Shown: positions 32,337 to 41,234 of the stretch, piece by piece | Layout: each line of letters begins with the position of its first letter | How positions within the stretch are numbered: the stretch's first letter is position 1 | Assembly: GCA_036000965.1 (NCBI GenBank) | Contig: DASYUT010000285.1 | Span: 1-46,553, forward strand | Length of the DNA stretch: 46,553 bases | Direction: 5' to 3' | DNA from: Actinomycetes bacterium | GTDB taxonomy: Bacteria; Actinomycetota; CALGFH01 | Translations under genes and position numbers: made by a program | Notes under the pieces: generated by a model | Told to the model about the DNA's origin: nothing | Seen by the model: only the letters and a program-made list of their open reading frames with translations | Database searches by the model: none

Positions 32337-34015
32337 GGGCCACCTCGCGAGGCTGCAGGCTGCGGGCCGGGCACGGCCCGCCCGGTATCGGATGGCACGC
32401 CGACCCGCTGGCCAGTCAGGGCGACCGCGGCCAGGGTGGCCACCGCGAGCCCAAGCAGCACCGCCTCGACCAGGCGGCCGAAGCGCGTGTAGACGGTCAG
32501 GCCCGACCGGGGCGCGACCGCCGCCCGGACCGTCGCGGCCTCGTACAGGCCGGTCCGCTGGCGCGCGACGCCGTCCGGGCCGACCACGGCGCTGATCCCC
32601 GAGACGGCCGCGTGCACGACGGTCCGGCCGGTCTCGACCGCGCGGAGCTGGCTGGTGGCCAGGTGCTGGCGGGAGCCGGGCGCCAGCCCCCAGGAGGAGT
32701 TGTTGGTCAGCACCACCAGGAAGCGGGCGCCGTCCCTGGCCAGCCGGCGGGGGTCCTCGGCGTAGGCCGACTCCCAGCAGATGATCGTGCCGAACCGGAT
32801 CCCGTCGACCATCATCGGCTCGAGCCGCCGGCCGGGCGCCCGGTCGCGCCCGGCCTCGTTGGTCACGGGCAGGAGCCGGCGCATGGTTGCCCCGCCGGGC
32901 ACGTACTCGCCGAACGGCACCAGGCGGCGCTTGACGTAGCGGTCGGCGAGCACCCCGCCGGAGGTGAACAGCAGCGCCTCGTTGGCGACCCGGTCGGGAG
33001 GCACGTCGGTGCTGGCGCCGAGGAGCAGGGGCGCGCCGGCGGCGCCGGCCGCCTCGCGGATCCCCTCCAGCAGCGCGGGGTGGGCGAACGGGTCGTCGTT
33101 GACCGCCCCCTCGCCCCACACGACCAGGTCGGGCGGTGGCCGGTCGTCGGCCAGGCGGGTGGTGGCGGCGACGTGGTTGGCGAAGGTCTCGGCGTCGGCG
33201 AGCGCCTCCTGGCCGAGGCGGTCGGCGCGGCCGCGCCCAGGCACGTTGCCCTGCACGGCGACCACGTCGAGGCTGGGACCGTCGACCGGCGGAGCCGCGG
33301 GGGCGGCCAGGCCCGCCAGCGGCAGCGCGGCCGCGAGCACGACCCAGGCCAGCGCGACGGCCGGTCGCCGCCACGGAGCGTCGGCCGGTGCCCCGGCCTG
33401 GCGCGTCTCACGACGGCCGGCCCCGAGGGCCGTCCGCACGGCCATGGCCAGGGCCAGGTTGACCGCCACGATCACCGCGGACAGCCCGTAGGCGCCGACC
33501 ACCCGGGCGAGCGGGAGCAGCGGCCCGCCGTCGTGCTGGCTCAGGCCGAGGACCCCCCACGGGAAGCCGCCGAGGGGGCCGTGGGCGCGGGCCAGCTCGA
33601 GCGCCGCCCAGCAGGCGGGCAGGAGCGCCACCCGCCACCCGCCCAGGCGCCTGGTCGCGGGGACCAGGGCGAAGAACGCGGCCACGAACAGCGCCTGGGC
33701 GATGCTGAGCGACGCCCAGGCCAGGTTGCCGAACACCTCGATCCAGCGCAGGTGCACGCCGAAGAACACGAGGCCCGCGAGCAGGCCGAGCCCGGCGGCG
33801 ACCCGGGGCCGCATGGTCTCGACGGCGACCAGCAGCGGGACCAGGGCGACGAAGGCGACCGGACCGAGGTCGGGTCCTGGGAACGCGAGCACCAGGCCGA
33901 GCCCGGTCGTGACCGCCGCAGCCAGGCGCATGCCCCGCCGGACGGCCGCGCCAGGAGCCCGGGGCGGCGCGTCGGTGGCACCCGTCCCGGGCCCGCCGGA
34001 CGCGGCTGCGGTCAC
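32333..34015 (-). CDS. lnt: Apolipoprotein N-acyltransferase
   Basis: About 560 residues. An N-terminal bundle of TM helices is followed by an extracytoplasmic nitrilase-fold domain with the Glu-Lys-Cys triad: VVWGEGAVND (Glu), YVKRRLVPFGEYVPG (Lys) and IICWESAY (Cys). A last TM helix near the C-terminus ends the enzyme, which N-acylates lipoproteins; several lipoproteins are encoded in this window. GTG 34015 overlaps the upstream stop (GTGA) and is taken as the start; GTG 34030 is an alternative. Confidence 0.92.
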   Translation of the reverse strand: MTAAASGGPGTGATDAPPRAPGAAVRRGMRLAAAVTTGLGLVLAFPGPDLGPVAFVALVPLLVAVETMRPRVAAGLGLLAGLVFFGVHLRWIEVFGNLAWASLSIAQALFVAAFFALVPATRRLGGWRVALLPACWAALELARAHGPLGGFPWGVLGLSQHDGGPLLPLARVVGAYGLSAVIVAVNLALAMAVRTALGAGRRETRQAGAPADAPWRRPAVALAWVVLAAALPLAGLAAPAAPPVDGPSLDVVAVQGNVPGRGRADRLGQEALADAETFANHVAATTRLADDRPPPDLVVWGEGAVNDDPFAHPALLEGIREAAGAAGAPLLLGASTDVPPDRVANEALLFTSGGVLADRYVKRRLVPFGEYVPGGATMRRLLPVTNEAGRDRAPGRRLEPMMVDGIRFGTIICWESAYAEDPRRLARDGARFLVVLTNNSSWGLAPGSRQHLATSQLRAVETGRTVVHAAVSGISAVVGPDGVARQRTGLYEAATVRAAVAPRSGLTVYTRFGRLVEAVLLGLAVATLAAVALTGQRVGVPSDTGRAVPGPQPAASRGGP

Positions 34016-34284
34016 GCGCAGTCGCGGCACAGCTCGCGCCGGCGGTCGGCGAGCTGGCTGCGGTGCTTCACCAGGAAGCAGCTCTTGCAGACGAACTCGT
34101 TCTGCTGGACCGGGAGCACCTTGGTGGTCAGCGACTCGCGGGCCTCGTCACGCCCGAGGGTGAGCAGCGAGTCGTCGTCGTCCTCTTCCTCGCCGACCGA
34201 GGGCCGGTCGGCCTTCTTCGCGATCAGTTCTTCGAGCGAGGCCTCGACCTGCGTCTCTTCTTCCTCGTCCTCTGGCACCTTCAT
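34012..34284 (-). CDS. DUF4193 family protein
   Basis: A 90-residue actinobacterial protein of unknown function with an acidic first half (EDEEEETQ; GEEEDDDD) and the family signature VLPVQQNEFVCKSCFLVKHR with a second CRDC pair, a four-Cys zinc site. AAAGGAA precedes the ATG. It heads the lnt-ppm1 operon. Confidence 0.9.
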   Translation of the reverse strand: MKVPEDEEEETQVEASLEELIAKKADRPSVGEEEDDDDSLLTLGRDEARESLTTKVLPVQQNEFVCKSCFLVKHRSQLADRRRELCRDCA

Positions 34285-34644
34285 GGTTCCTTTCCATCGG
34301 TTGCGCCGGCCGCCCGTGCGCCGGTGTGCTGCCGGTCGCGGCGTGGCTGTCCTCGTCCGTGCAGTCCTCCCTAAACAGCTCCGGACCGGCGGTTGTTCCC
34401 CAGGGTGACGACATGTTGCACCCTGCGCGCAAGGCGGCGGGCTGGCCGCGTGCGGCCCGCAGGTGGACGAAGCGCCAAGCGGCGGACCGGCTGACCCGCC
34501 CGTGCCGCTGGGTCTGGCCGCGCGGTCCGCCTGCCCCGCTCTGCCGAGTCCCCGGCCGGCCCGGCCCCCAGGGTCGGCGCAGTATCGGCCGAGGTCGCGG
34601 GGCAAGTCAATGGCGGGCGGGGCGGCCGGGGCCGGCCGGCCGGG
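34285..34644. other. Intergenic region with a 7-bp palindrome
   Basis: No gene supported. It holds the promoter region of DUF4193-lnt-ppm1 on the minus strand and the region downstream of sbcC. The only structured element noted is the inverted repeat at 34401-34425. Confidence 0.5.
34401..34425. promoter_or_regulatory. CAGGGTG/CACCCTG inverted repeat
   Basis: Seven-base arms at 34401-34407 and 34419-34425 with an 11-base spacer, about 120 bp upstream of DUF4193. Candidate operator, or weak hairpin. Confidence 0.35.
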
Positions 34645-37029
34645 TCAGCTCAGCACGGTCGCCGTCGCGGTCCTGTAGGGGCCCTTGCGAACCTCGATCG
34701 CAGCCGGGAGCAGGTCCTTGACCTCGTCGTTGTGGGTGACCAGGAGCACCTGGCGGAAGCGGCCCTGCAAGGTGGTGAGCGCGGCCAGCATGCGCTCGCG
34801 CCGGTCCCGGTCGAGGGCGCCGAGCACCTCGTCGAGGACGAGCACGCCGAGCTCGCCGGCGCCCTCGGCGATGACCAGGCTCACCGCGACCCGCAGGGAG
34901 AGGCTGGCGAGGTCGTTCTCGGAGCCGGAGAAGCGGGACAGCTCGTACTCGACCCCCGCGTCGGCGATGCGGATCGAGTAGTCCTCCGGGTCGACCACCA
35001 GGTCCTGGTACTCGCTGTCGGTCAGCTCGGTGAACAGCCCGGCCGCCTCGGCCGACAGCCGGCGTCCGAGCCGGGAGACCAGGTGCAGCCGGAACGCCAC
35101 CACCAGGTCGACCAGCCGGGCCAGGTAGCCGGCCTCCTCCTCGAGCGCGGCGACCCGCTCGTGCCGCTCGCGGCCGGCGGCCAGCGCCGACGCCTGGTCG
35201 GCCTCGCGCCGGCGGGCGCCGGCCAGCGCCGCCACGGCCTGCTGGTGGGCGCCGTGGGCCAGGGTCTGCTGTCGGCCGGCGGCGCGCTGCCGCTCCCGGG
35301 CCAGGGCCAGCACCGTGTCGGCGTCGCCGAGCGGGGCCGCCTCGGCGTCCAGGGCCGCGGCCCGGCCGTCGGCCTCGTCGGCCCGCGCGAGCGCCTGCTT
35401 GGCCGCGTCCCGGTCCGCCCCGGCCTGGTCACGCCGGGCCCGCAGCCCGGCAAGGGCGGCGGCGACCTCGTCGCGGCGGGCCGCGGCCTGCCGGCAGCGC
35501 TCCCAGGCCGCCTGGTCGAAGCCAGGGTCGGGGCAGCGGTCGAGCGCGGCCTGCCTGGCCTGGGCGTCCTCCCGGGCGGCGGCCAGGGCCGCCTCGGCCG
35601 ACTCGACCAGCGCGGCGGCCCGCTCGGCCCGCCGCTCGGCCTCTCTCGCCTGCTTGAGCTCCGCGGCCAGGGTCTTCTGCCTGGCCGCGAGCGCGATCCC
35701 GGCCGCCTTGGACTCGTCCACGGCCACAGCCGCCCTGGCATGGGCGGCCGCGGCCACGTCCAGCTCCTCGGCCCGGTGCCGGCGCAGGTCGGCGTGGCGC
35801 TCCCCGAGCAGCTGCCCGCAGGTCGGGCAGGGCGCACCCGGGTCCAGGGCGGCGCCCGCCTCGACCGCCTCCCTGGCCGCGGCAAGGGTTGCCGCCGCGG
35901 CCCCCAGGGCGCCGCTCAGCTCGGCGTGGCGCTCGCGCGCGGCCTCGAGCTCGGCGTCGATGCCTTCCTGCTCGGCCTCGAGGCTGACCCGGGCCGCGAC
36001 CAGCTCGGCGGTGCCCTGCGCCTCCCGGGTGGCCCGGGCCAGCGCGTCGGCGGCGGTGCGCTCGCGGCGGTGGGCGTCGTCGAGGGCGCGGGCCAGGGCC
36101 AGCCGCTCGGCGTGGACCTCCCGGGCCCGCTCGAGCGCCTGCAGCGGCGCGGCCGCCTCGGCCAGCCCGGCCGCCTCGGCCTCGGCGGCCCGGATCTCCG
36201 GCTCGAGCGCGTCGGCGGCGGCCGCGCGCAACTCGTGCCGGTCGGCCTCCTGCCGGCTGGTGGCCGCCTCGGCCCGGGCCAGGCCGGCCCGGTTGCGGAG
36301 CTCGGCCAGGGCGGCGGCGGCCCGCTCTGCCTCGGCCGCGGCCGCCTCCGCGCCGGTCAGGACGGCCGCGGCCACCGCTTCGGCCTCGGCGGCGGCCCGC
36401 TCTGCCTCTTCGGCCGCGGCCAGCTCGTCGGCGGCGCCCTTGGCGGCCGCCTCGAGGGCGTCCAGGTCGGGGAGCTGGGCCCGGGCCCCCTCGGCGGTCT
36501 TGCGCCGGTCCCTGGCCTCGTCGCGCACCCGGGCCAGGGCACGCTCGATCGGGCTGACGCCGAGCAGGTCCAGGACCAGCTTGCGCCGGTCGTTGGCCTG
36601 CATGGTGGCGAACGCGGTCAGCTCCTTCTGCTGGGCGCAGACCGACGCGAGGAAGGCGCGCTGGTCCATGCCGAGCACCCGTGCCAGGAACCCGTTGGCC
36701 TCCCGGGCCGACTGCACCGCCAGCTGCCCGTTGCGGTACACCTCGACCTCGGGGGTGAGGTTCTGCCCCTTCAGCCGCCGCCGCACGTCGTAGGAGTTGC
36801 CCTCGTGCTCGAAGACCAGTTCGACGCGCAGGTCCTCGCGGACCCCGGCCGAGCGCAGCTCGGCCTTGTCGGTCCGCGAGCCGCCGTACAGGGCGAACCG
36901 GACACCCTCGATGAGGGTCGACTTGCCAGCCCCGTTCGGGCCGTAGATGCCGACCAGGCCGTCGGGGAACTCCAGGTCGACGGCCCGGTAGAGCCGGTAG
37001 TTGCGCAGCGACAGCGAGCGCAGATGCAT
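34645..37029 (-). CDS. sbcC: SbcC/Rad50-type exonuclease ATPase
   Basis: A 794-residue SMC-like ATPase, partner of the Mre11/SbcD nuclease in processing DNA ends. Walker A GPNGAGKST is at about residue 31, the zinc hook CPTC at 401-404 in the middle of long Ala/Glu/Arg-rich coiled coils, ABC signature SGSENDLASLSLRVA and Walker B LGVLVLDEVLGALD near the C-terminus, then LLVTHNDEV. The coils are short for SbcC (often about 1,000 residues) and nearer to archaeal Rad50. ATG directly follows the sbcD stop. Confidence 0.95.
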   Translation of the reverse strand: MHLRSLSLRNYRLYRAVDLEFPDGLVGIYGPNGAGKSTLIEGVRFALYGGSRTDKAELRSAGVREDLRVELVFEHEGNSYDVRRRLKGQNLTPEVEVYRNGQLAVQSAREANGFLARVLGMDQRAFLASVCAQQKELTAFATMQANDRRKLVLDLLGVSPIERALARVRDEARDRRKTAEGARAQLPDLDALEAAAKGAADELAAAEEAERAAAEAEAVAAAVLTGAEAAAAEAERAAAALAELRNRAGLARAEAATSRQEADRHELRAAAADALEPEIRAAEAEAAGLAEAAAPLQALERAREVHAERLALARALDDAHRRERTAADALARATREAQGTAELVAARVSLEAEQEGIDAELEAARERHAELSGALGAAAATLAAAREAVEAGAALDPGAPCPTCGQLLGERHADLRRHRAEELDVAAAAHARAAVAVDESKAAGIALAARQKTLAAELKQAREAERRAERAAALVESAEAALAAAREDAQARQAALDRCPDPGFDQAAWERCRQAAARRDEVAAALAGLRARRDQAGADRDAAKQALARADEADGRAAALDAEAAPLGDADTVLALARERQRAAGRQQTLAHGAHQQAVAALAGARRREADQASALAAGRERHERVAALEEEAGYLARLVDLVVAFRLHLVSRLGRRLSAEAAGLFTELTDSEYQDLVVDPEDYSIRIADAGVEYELSRFSGSENDLASLSLRVAVSLVIAEGAGELGVLVLDEVLGALDRDRRERMLAALTTLQGRFRQVLLVTHNDEVKDLLPAAIEVRKGPYRTATATVLS

Positions 37030-38184
37030 CTAGCGCGCCTCCTCCTCCTCGGCGCGCTCGAGGAAGCCGCGGCCCATGTCGGCCAGCCGCTCCCGGTCGT
37101 AGCCCTCGATCGGCACGCTGGCCAGGTAGCGGTCCCACTCGTCGGCGAGGCTGGCGACCGGCTCGGCCCCGACCTGGGCGGCGCCCTCGCCCTGGGCCTC
37201 CTCCACGTGCACGGCCACGTGCAGGGCGCCCGCGAACGTCTCGCCGACCACCCGCCGGTCGAGCAGGCGGCGCACCTCGGCCCGGGCCTGGTTGACGAAC
37301 ACGCGCACCACCGCCCCGTCCGCCCCCGCCGGCGGGGCCAGCCCGGCGATCGCCTCGTACACCTCGGACACGTCCATGCCGAACGCGTCGAGCTGGAAGG
37401 TCTGCAGCGGCCGCCCGCCAGGCACCGGGTGGTGGCGGACCGCGCCCGAGGTGGTGTCCAGGCTGAGCACGCCCTTCACGGCCGGCTCGTCGCCCTTGGG
37501 GAGGTCCTTGAAGCTGAACGTGTCGGTCGACCCCGGGTACCAGGCGTTCGGGGCGACCTTGGCGTGGTTGTGGAAGTGGCCGAGCAGGATCTGGTCGAAC
37601 CCGGGGTCGAGGTCGGCCAGGTCGACCTCGTGCTCGTTCACGTCGCCGTAGCTGTAGCGGCTCGACAGCACCGTGACCGCGACGTGGGTGACGAGCACGT
37701 TCAGGTGGTCGGTGCTGCGCGCCCGGGCGGCCGCCGCGATCTGCTGCTTCTGCTCCTCGGGGCTGCCGCACTGGGGGACCGCGTGGACACGCAGCCCCGC
37801 CAGCAGGTCGACCGCCTCGTGGGCGCCCCGGTAGGCGAACGCCAGGGCCGGGAACGCGTCGGCCAGCACCGCGTACGGCGAGCCCGACTCGCGCAGCCGC
37901 GGGGTGTCGTGGTTGCCGGAGATGGCCAGCGTTGGCACGCCGGAGTCGGCCAGCCGGCGCAGGCCCCTGGCCCCCTCGCGGAACGCCCGGTAGGTCGGGC
38001 GGGGCGCGTCGAACAGGTCCCCGAGCACCAGCACCGCGTCCGGGTCGAGCCCGAGCGCGGCGTCCACCGCCCGGTGCCAGGCGGCCGCGAAGTCGGCCTC
38101 CCGCTGGTTCAGGCCGTGCGCGTCGACCGCCTGGTAGTGCGAGCGTCCCAGGTGGGCGTCGGAGATCGCGACGACGCGGGCCAT
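37030..38184 (-). CDS. sbcD: SbcD/Mre11-type nuclease
   Basis: A 384-residue metallophosphoesterase nuclease. Metal-binding motifs: SDAHLG (Asp9, His11), LGDLFD (Asp56), SGNHDTP (Asn91, His92), THVAVT and LLGHFHNHAK. The C-terminal part after 270 is the capping and Rad50-binding region, ending in a charged helix (RGFLERAEEEEAR). It lies in one operon with herA upstream and sbcC immediately downstream, with the restart sequence described at 38184-38200. Confidence 0.94.
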   Translation of the reverse strand: MARVVAISDAHLGRSHYQAVDAHGLNQREADFAAAWHRAVDAALGLDPDAVLVLGDLFDAPRPTYRAFREGARGLRRLADSGVPTLAISGNHDTPRLRESGSPYAVLADAFPALAFAYRGAHEAVDLLAGLRVHAVPQCGSPEEQKQQIAAAARARSTDHLNVLVTHVAVTVLSSRYSYGDVNEHEVDLADLDPGFDQILLGHFHNHAKVAPNAWYPGSTDTFSFKDLPKGDEPAVKGVLSLDTTSGAVRHHPVPGGRPLQTFQLDAFGMDVSEVYEAIAGLAPPAGADGAVVRVFVNQARAEVRRLLDRRVVGETFAGALHVAVHVEEAQGEGAAQVGAEPVASLADEWDRYLASVPIEGYDRERLADMGRGFLERAEEEEAR

Positions 38185-38200
38185 CAGACGCGGGCCATCA
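38184..38200 (-). promoter_or_regulatory. Double TGATG restart between herA and sbcD
   Basis: On the minus strand a 14-bp sequence TGATGGCCCGCGTC is duplicated. The herA stop overlaps an ATG (TGATG) that encodes only M-A-R-V and stops; that stop overlaps the real sbcD ATG (TGATG), which begins with the same four codons. Terminating ribosomes could therefore restart twice. Confidence 0.75.
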
Positions 38201-39778
38201 GTCGTAGAAGCCCTGCATCGCGCCGACCGGCCGGGGCCGGGCCGCTTCCGGGTGGGGCACCGTGGCCAGCCACTCCTCGTACAGGTGGACCCGGGTGGGC
38301 AGCGCGAACGGCGCCTCCGGGTTGGTCACCAGCGCCTCCCCTGGCATCAGGGTCTGGATCTCCGGGCCGAGGTCGGACAGGTCCTGCTTGGACGACGAGC
38401 GCAGGATGTTGCGGTCGCGCTCGTCGGCCAGGCCGAGCACGAAGTAGGTGTTGAACTGGCTGAGCAGCTCGGCGTCGATCAGCTTGGGCTGCTGGGTGAC
38501 CGCGCACAGCCCGACGTTGAACTTGCGGCCCTCCCGGGCCAGCCGGGGGAACACGTTGAACTCGGCGTCGTCGAGGCGGGTGAGCACCCGCTGGGCCTCC
38601 TCGAGCGCGACCAGCGTGCGTGGCAGCAGCCCGAACCGGTCCCGGTCGCTGCGGTAGGCGTCGGCCCGCTCGGTCAGCAGGCTCCGGGTGAGCAGCGACG
38701 CGACCAGCGTCTCCTCCACCGCCTCGAGCCCGCTGGTGTCGACCAGCACCACTTTGCCGTCGGCCAGGTCGCCGAGGACCTTGCCGGTCAGCGACTGGCT
38801 CGGGTCCTCGGTCATCAGCGGCAGGCGCACGATCCGCTTGGCCCGCCGCGCGAGCACCTGGATGGTGGCCAGGGCGTGCCGGCCGAGCTCGGCGTCCTTG
38901 AGGTCCTCGGGTTCCTCCTCGGCCAGGCGACGCAGCCACACGCCCTTGTCGCCGAGCAGGGCGTGGGCGCTCTCGAGCGCCTCGGACTGCGGGCCGGTGA
39001 ACTTCCACGCGGTGCGCAGGTCGTCCACGCTCAGCTCGGCGAGCGACAGCCGCAGCAGGTTGCCCTGGCCGGCGCGCGGGTTCGGGGAGTAGACCCGCAG
39101 GCGCTCGTCCGCGAACGGGTGGTGGGCGAGGCCTTTGCGGCCGGTGCCGCCCTCCAGGTACTCGCCGTGCGGGTCGAACAGCAGCAGGGCGTAGCGGCCG
39201 CGGGCGGCCAGGAGCTGCCCGGCCAGCACCTTCATGAGGTTCGACTTGCCCATGCCGGTGGTGGCGAACACGCCGACGTGGCTGGGCAGGGTCTCGCCGC
39301 GGATCCCGACCGGCAGGTCGATGGTGTCCTCGCCCGAGCGCAGCCGGCCGATCTCGACGTCGCCCATCTTCTCGCGCAGGAACGCGAGGTCGGCCTCGGT
39401 GGGCGCGGTCACCTCGCCGAACTGGGCCGGGAGGCTCTTGGGCTTGTGGAAGCTCTTGTCGGCGCCGACGTAGCCGAGGCTCGACACCTTGGCGACCTTG
39501 TACAGCCGCCGCTCCACGTCGCGCATGCCGGTCGGCTCCCCGACCTGGTCCATGGCCATCAGGCCGCCGGCGGTCCGCTCCGCCCAGCCCTCGTCGGACG
39601 ACTCCGAGCCGTAGGCGACGTCGGTGACCCGGAACAGGTAGCGCCGGTCCCGCTCGCCGTCGGCGCCGACGAGCAGCTCGCCCAGGAACAGGTCCTCGCC
39701 GTAGAAGGCCCGGAAGCGGACGTCGAGCACGGAGCGGCCGAAGATGCGGCCCTTGTAGCCGGGGTGCTGGTCGGGCAT
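38198..39778 (-). CDS. herA: HerA family DNA translocase/helicase
   Basis: A 526-residue hexameric motor of the HerA/FtsK group. An N-terminal HAS-barrel-like region (about 10-125) is followed by Walker A TTGMGKSN (173-180), DPHGEY at about 202-207, Walker B LVALEEAQ (389-396) and the glutamine sensor TQQ (428-430). HerA works with NurA to unwind and resect DNA ends. Here nurA is directly upstream and mre11/rad50 homologues downstream in the same direction. The ATG at 39778 is downstream of the GGT-rich array. Confidence 0.93.
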   Translation of the reverse strand: MPDQHPGYKGRIFGRSVLDVRFRAFYGEDLFLGELLVGADGERDRRYLFRVTDVAYGSESSDEGWAERTAGGLMAMDQVGEPTGMRDVERRLYKVAKVSSLGYVGADKSFHKPKSLPAQFGEVTAPTEADLAFLREKMGDVEIGRLRSGEDTIDLPVGIRGETLPSHVGVFATTGMGKSNLMKVLAGQLLAARGRYALLLFDPHGEYLEGGTGRKGLAHHPFADERLRVYSPNPRAGQGNLLRLSLAELSVDDLRTAWKFTGPQSEALESAHALLGDKGVWLRRLAEEEPEDLKDAELGRHALATIQVLARRAKRIVRLPLMTEDPSQSLTGKVLGDLADGKVVLVDTSGLEAVEETLVASLLTRSLLTERADAYRSDRDRFGLLPRTLVALEEAQRVLTRLDDAEFNVFPRLAREGRKFNVGLCAVTQQPKLIDAELLSQFNTYFVLGLADERDRNILRSSSKQDLSDLGPEIQTLMPGEALVTNPEAPFALPTRVHLYEEWLATVPHPEAARPRPVGAMQGFYD

Positions 39779-39790
39779 GGGCTGGGCCCT

Positions 39791-39971
39791 CGTGGTCGGT
39801 CAGGCGTTGGTGACTGGTTGGGCGTTGATGACTGGTTGGGCGTTCGTTGGTGGTTGGTCGGGTGGTGGTGGTTGGTCGGGTGGTGGTTGGTCGGGTGGTG
39901 GTGGTCGGTCGGGCGGTGGTGGTCGGTCGGGCGGTGGTGATCGGTGAGGCCTTCGTGGTCGGTCAGGCGTT
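39791..39971. repeat. GGT/TGG-rich tandem array bracketed by 18-bp direct repeats
   Basis: The perfect repeat CGTGGTCGGTCAGGCGTT occurs at 39791-39808 and 39954-39971. Between them are degenerate units of about 15-18 bp (GGTTGGTCGGGTGGT and variants) with strong strand bias: G/T on plus, C/A on minus. Several GGG and many GG tracts could form G-quadruplexes in the non-template strand. The array lies between nurA and herA; its right copy covers the nurA stop. Confidence 0.9.
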
Positions 39972-41006
39972 CAGGGTCAGGTGGAAGTCGCGCAGCACCA
40001 GGTCGACGTCGTCCTCGTCCAGTCCCTCGCGCAGCAGCGCCTCGCGCAGGTCGCGGCGGAGGTCGGCGAGCAGGTGGCCGGGCAGGCACACGACCTGGTG
40101 GACGCGGGCGAGCGGGTAGGGGTAGCCGAGGAACGCCGGGTCGTCGGAGAGCCCGGCGAGCACCGCGAACAGCTCTTCGGCGCTGCGGTGGCCGCGCACC
40201 GCGTCGACCCGGAACGCGTAGGCACCCCGGCGGGCGAGCCGGGCCACGTACACCTCCGAGCGCCAGCTCGTGCCGGCCGCCTCGGCGTCGTCGGTGACCC
40301 GCAGCAGCCAGCGCGCGTCCGGGCCGACCTCGTCCTCGGCCCGGCGCCGCACCCGCAGCACCAGCGGCGCGTACCGGCCCCAGCGCAGCTTGGACGCCTT
40401 GGTCACCCCGACCAGGTCGACCTGACGGTCCAGGGCGAGCTCGTGGATCGGGCCGACGAAGCTGGCGGGCAGGAACGCCCCCGGGTGCAGGCTCCCGTCG
40501 ACCAGCACCACGTCCCCCGGCTCGGCCTCGGCGATCGCCCGCTTGGCCCGGTCCCACTCGGCCAGCTCCCGGAGCACGTCGACGACCCCGCCGAGGTCGG
40601 CCAGCTCCCGCTCACGCACCACCCCGGCCGCGGCCAGCGCGTGGGCGTACTCGGCCTTGGCGTCGCTCTGGTTGAGGGTGCGCAGCACCAGCTCGTCGCG
40701 CTCCTCCCGGAACGTCGTCCGGTCGCGGTGCCAGACGGTCCCGGCCCGGTAGGCGACCACCCAGAAGCTGCGCCCGTTGACCAGGCAGGCCGACCCGCCG
40801 TCGACCGCGGCGGCGCAGACCCCGGGGGCCGGGTCGCTGCCGATCAGGACGATCTCGGCGTCGGCGCGCAACTCGACCGGCCGGTCGTCGTCGGGCACGA
40901 CCGGCTCGTCGGCCGGGTTGTCGACCCGGGTGCCGCCGTCGGCGAGCAGCCGGGTCAGGTGCCCGGCGGCTGTCCGGACCCGGTCGGCGTAGTCCTCGAC
41001 GAGCAC
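39963..41006 (-). CDS. nurA: NurA-type DNA end-resection nuclease
   Basis: A 347-residue NurA domain nuclease. The two catalytic aspartates of the family are visible: Asp69 in AAAVDGGSACLVNGRSF and Asp170 in VVLVDGSLHPGAFLP. Further family features are KASKLRWGRYAPL and FRVDAVRGHRSAEELF near the C-terminus. GTG 41006 is chosen because AGAGGGGAGG precedes it; the frame is open further upstream through a GDPD relic, which is not part of NurA. It works with HerA, whose gene follows 184 bp downstream. Confidence 0.88.
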   Translation of the reverse strand: MLVEDYADRVRTAAGHLTRLLADGGTRVDNPADEPVVPDDDRPVELRADAEIVLIGSDPAPGVCAAAVDGGSACLVNGRSFWVVAYRAGTVWHRDRTTFREERDELVLRTLNQSDAKAEYAHALAAAGVVRERELADLGGVVDVLRELAEWDRAKRAIAEAEPGDVVLVDGSLHPGAFLPASFVGPIHELALDRQVDLVGVTKASKLRWGRYAPLVLRVRRRAEDEVGPDARWLLRVTDDAEAAGTSWRSEVYVARLARRGAYAFRVDAVRGHRSAEELFAVLAGLSDDPAFLGYPYPLARVHQVVCLPGHLLADLRRDLREALLREGLDEDDVDLVLRDFHLTLNA

Positions 41007-41093
41007 GCCTGCCTCCCCTCTGGCGGCCGTTGCCGAACACCAGTTCTGCCCGAGCGTAACCGATGGACATGCTGAGGGGAAGCAGGCGGCAGT

Positions 41094-41234
41094 GTACCGC
41101 CCCAGCATGAGCGCGCCCCAGTCGAAGCTCTGGATCGTGACCCGGTCGAGGAGGCGGGCCTCTCGGACCTGGCGTGCGACGATCTGCACGAACTGCTCGC
41201 GCGGTGCGGTCTCCTGCGGTGCGCCAGCCTCCAC
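41094..41234 (-). pseudogene. Glycerophosphodiester phosphodiesterase fragment
   Basis: About 47 codons match the last core strands of GDPD enzymes (QFVQIVARQVREARLLDRVT, then IQSFDWGALM). The active-site regions are absent and the sequence breaks after LGRYTA. It is in frame with nurA with no stop between, but the nurA ribosome site makes fusion unlikely. Confidence 0.7.

Noticed and set aside
31596-33374. A 592-codon frame suggesting a fused Lnt-Ppm1 protein
   Set aside because: The upstream 346 codons are an out-of-frame reading of lnt; the true Lnt lies in another frame and ends in a TTGA overlap with ppm1.
34732-38454. A 1,240-codon open frame on the plus strand
   Set aside because: It is antisense to sbcC and sbcD, rich in Gly/Arg/Leu/Pro without motifs, and exists because GC-rich codons leave few stops on the opposite strand.
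39791-39971. Possible CRISPR array
   Set aside because: Units are short, degenerate and contiguous with no unique spacers; no cas genes are present.
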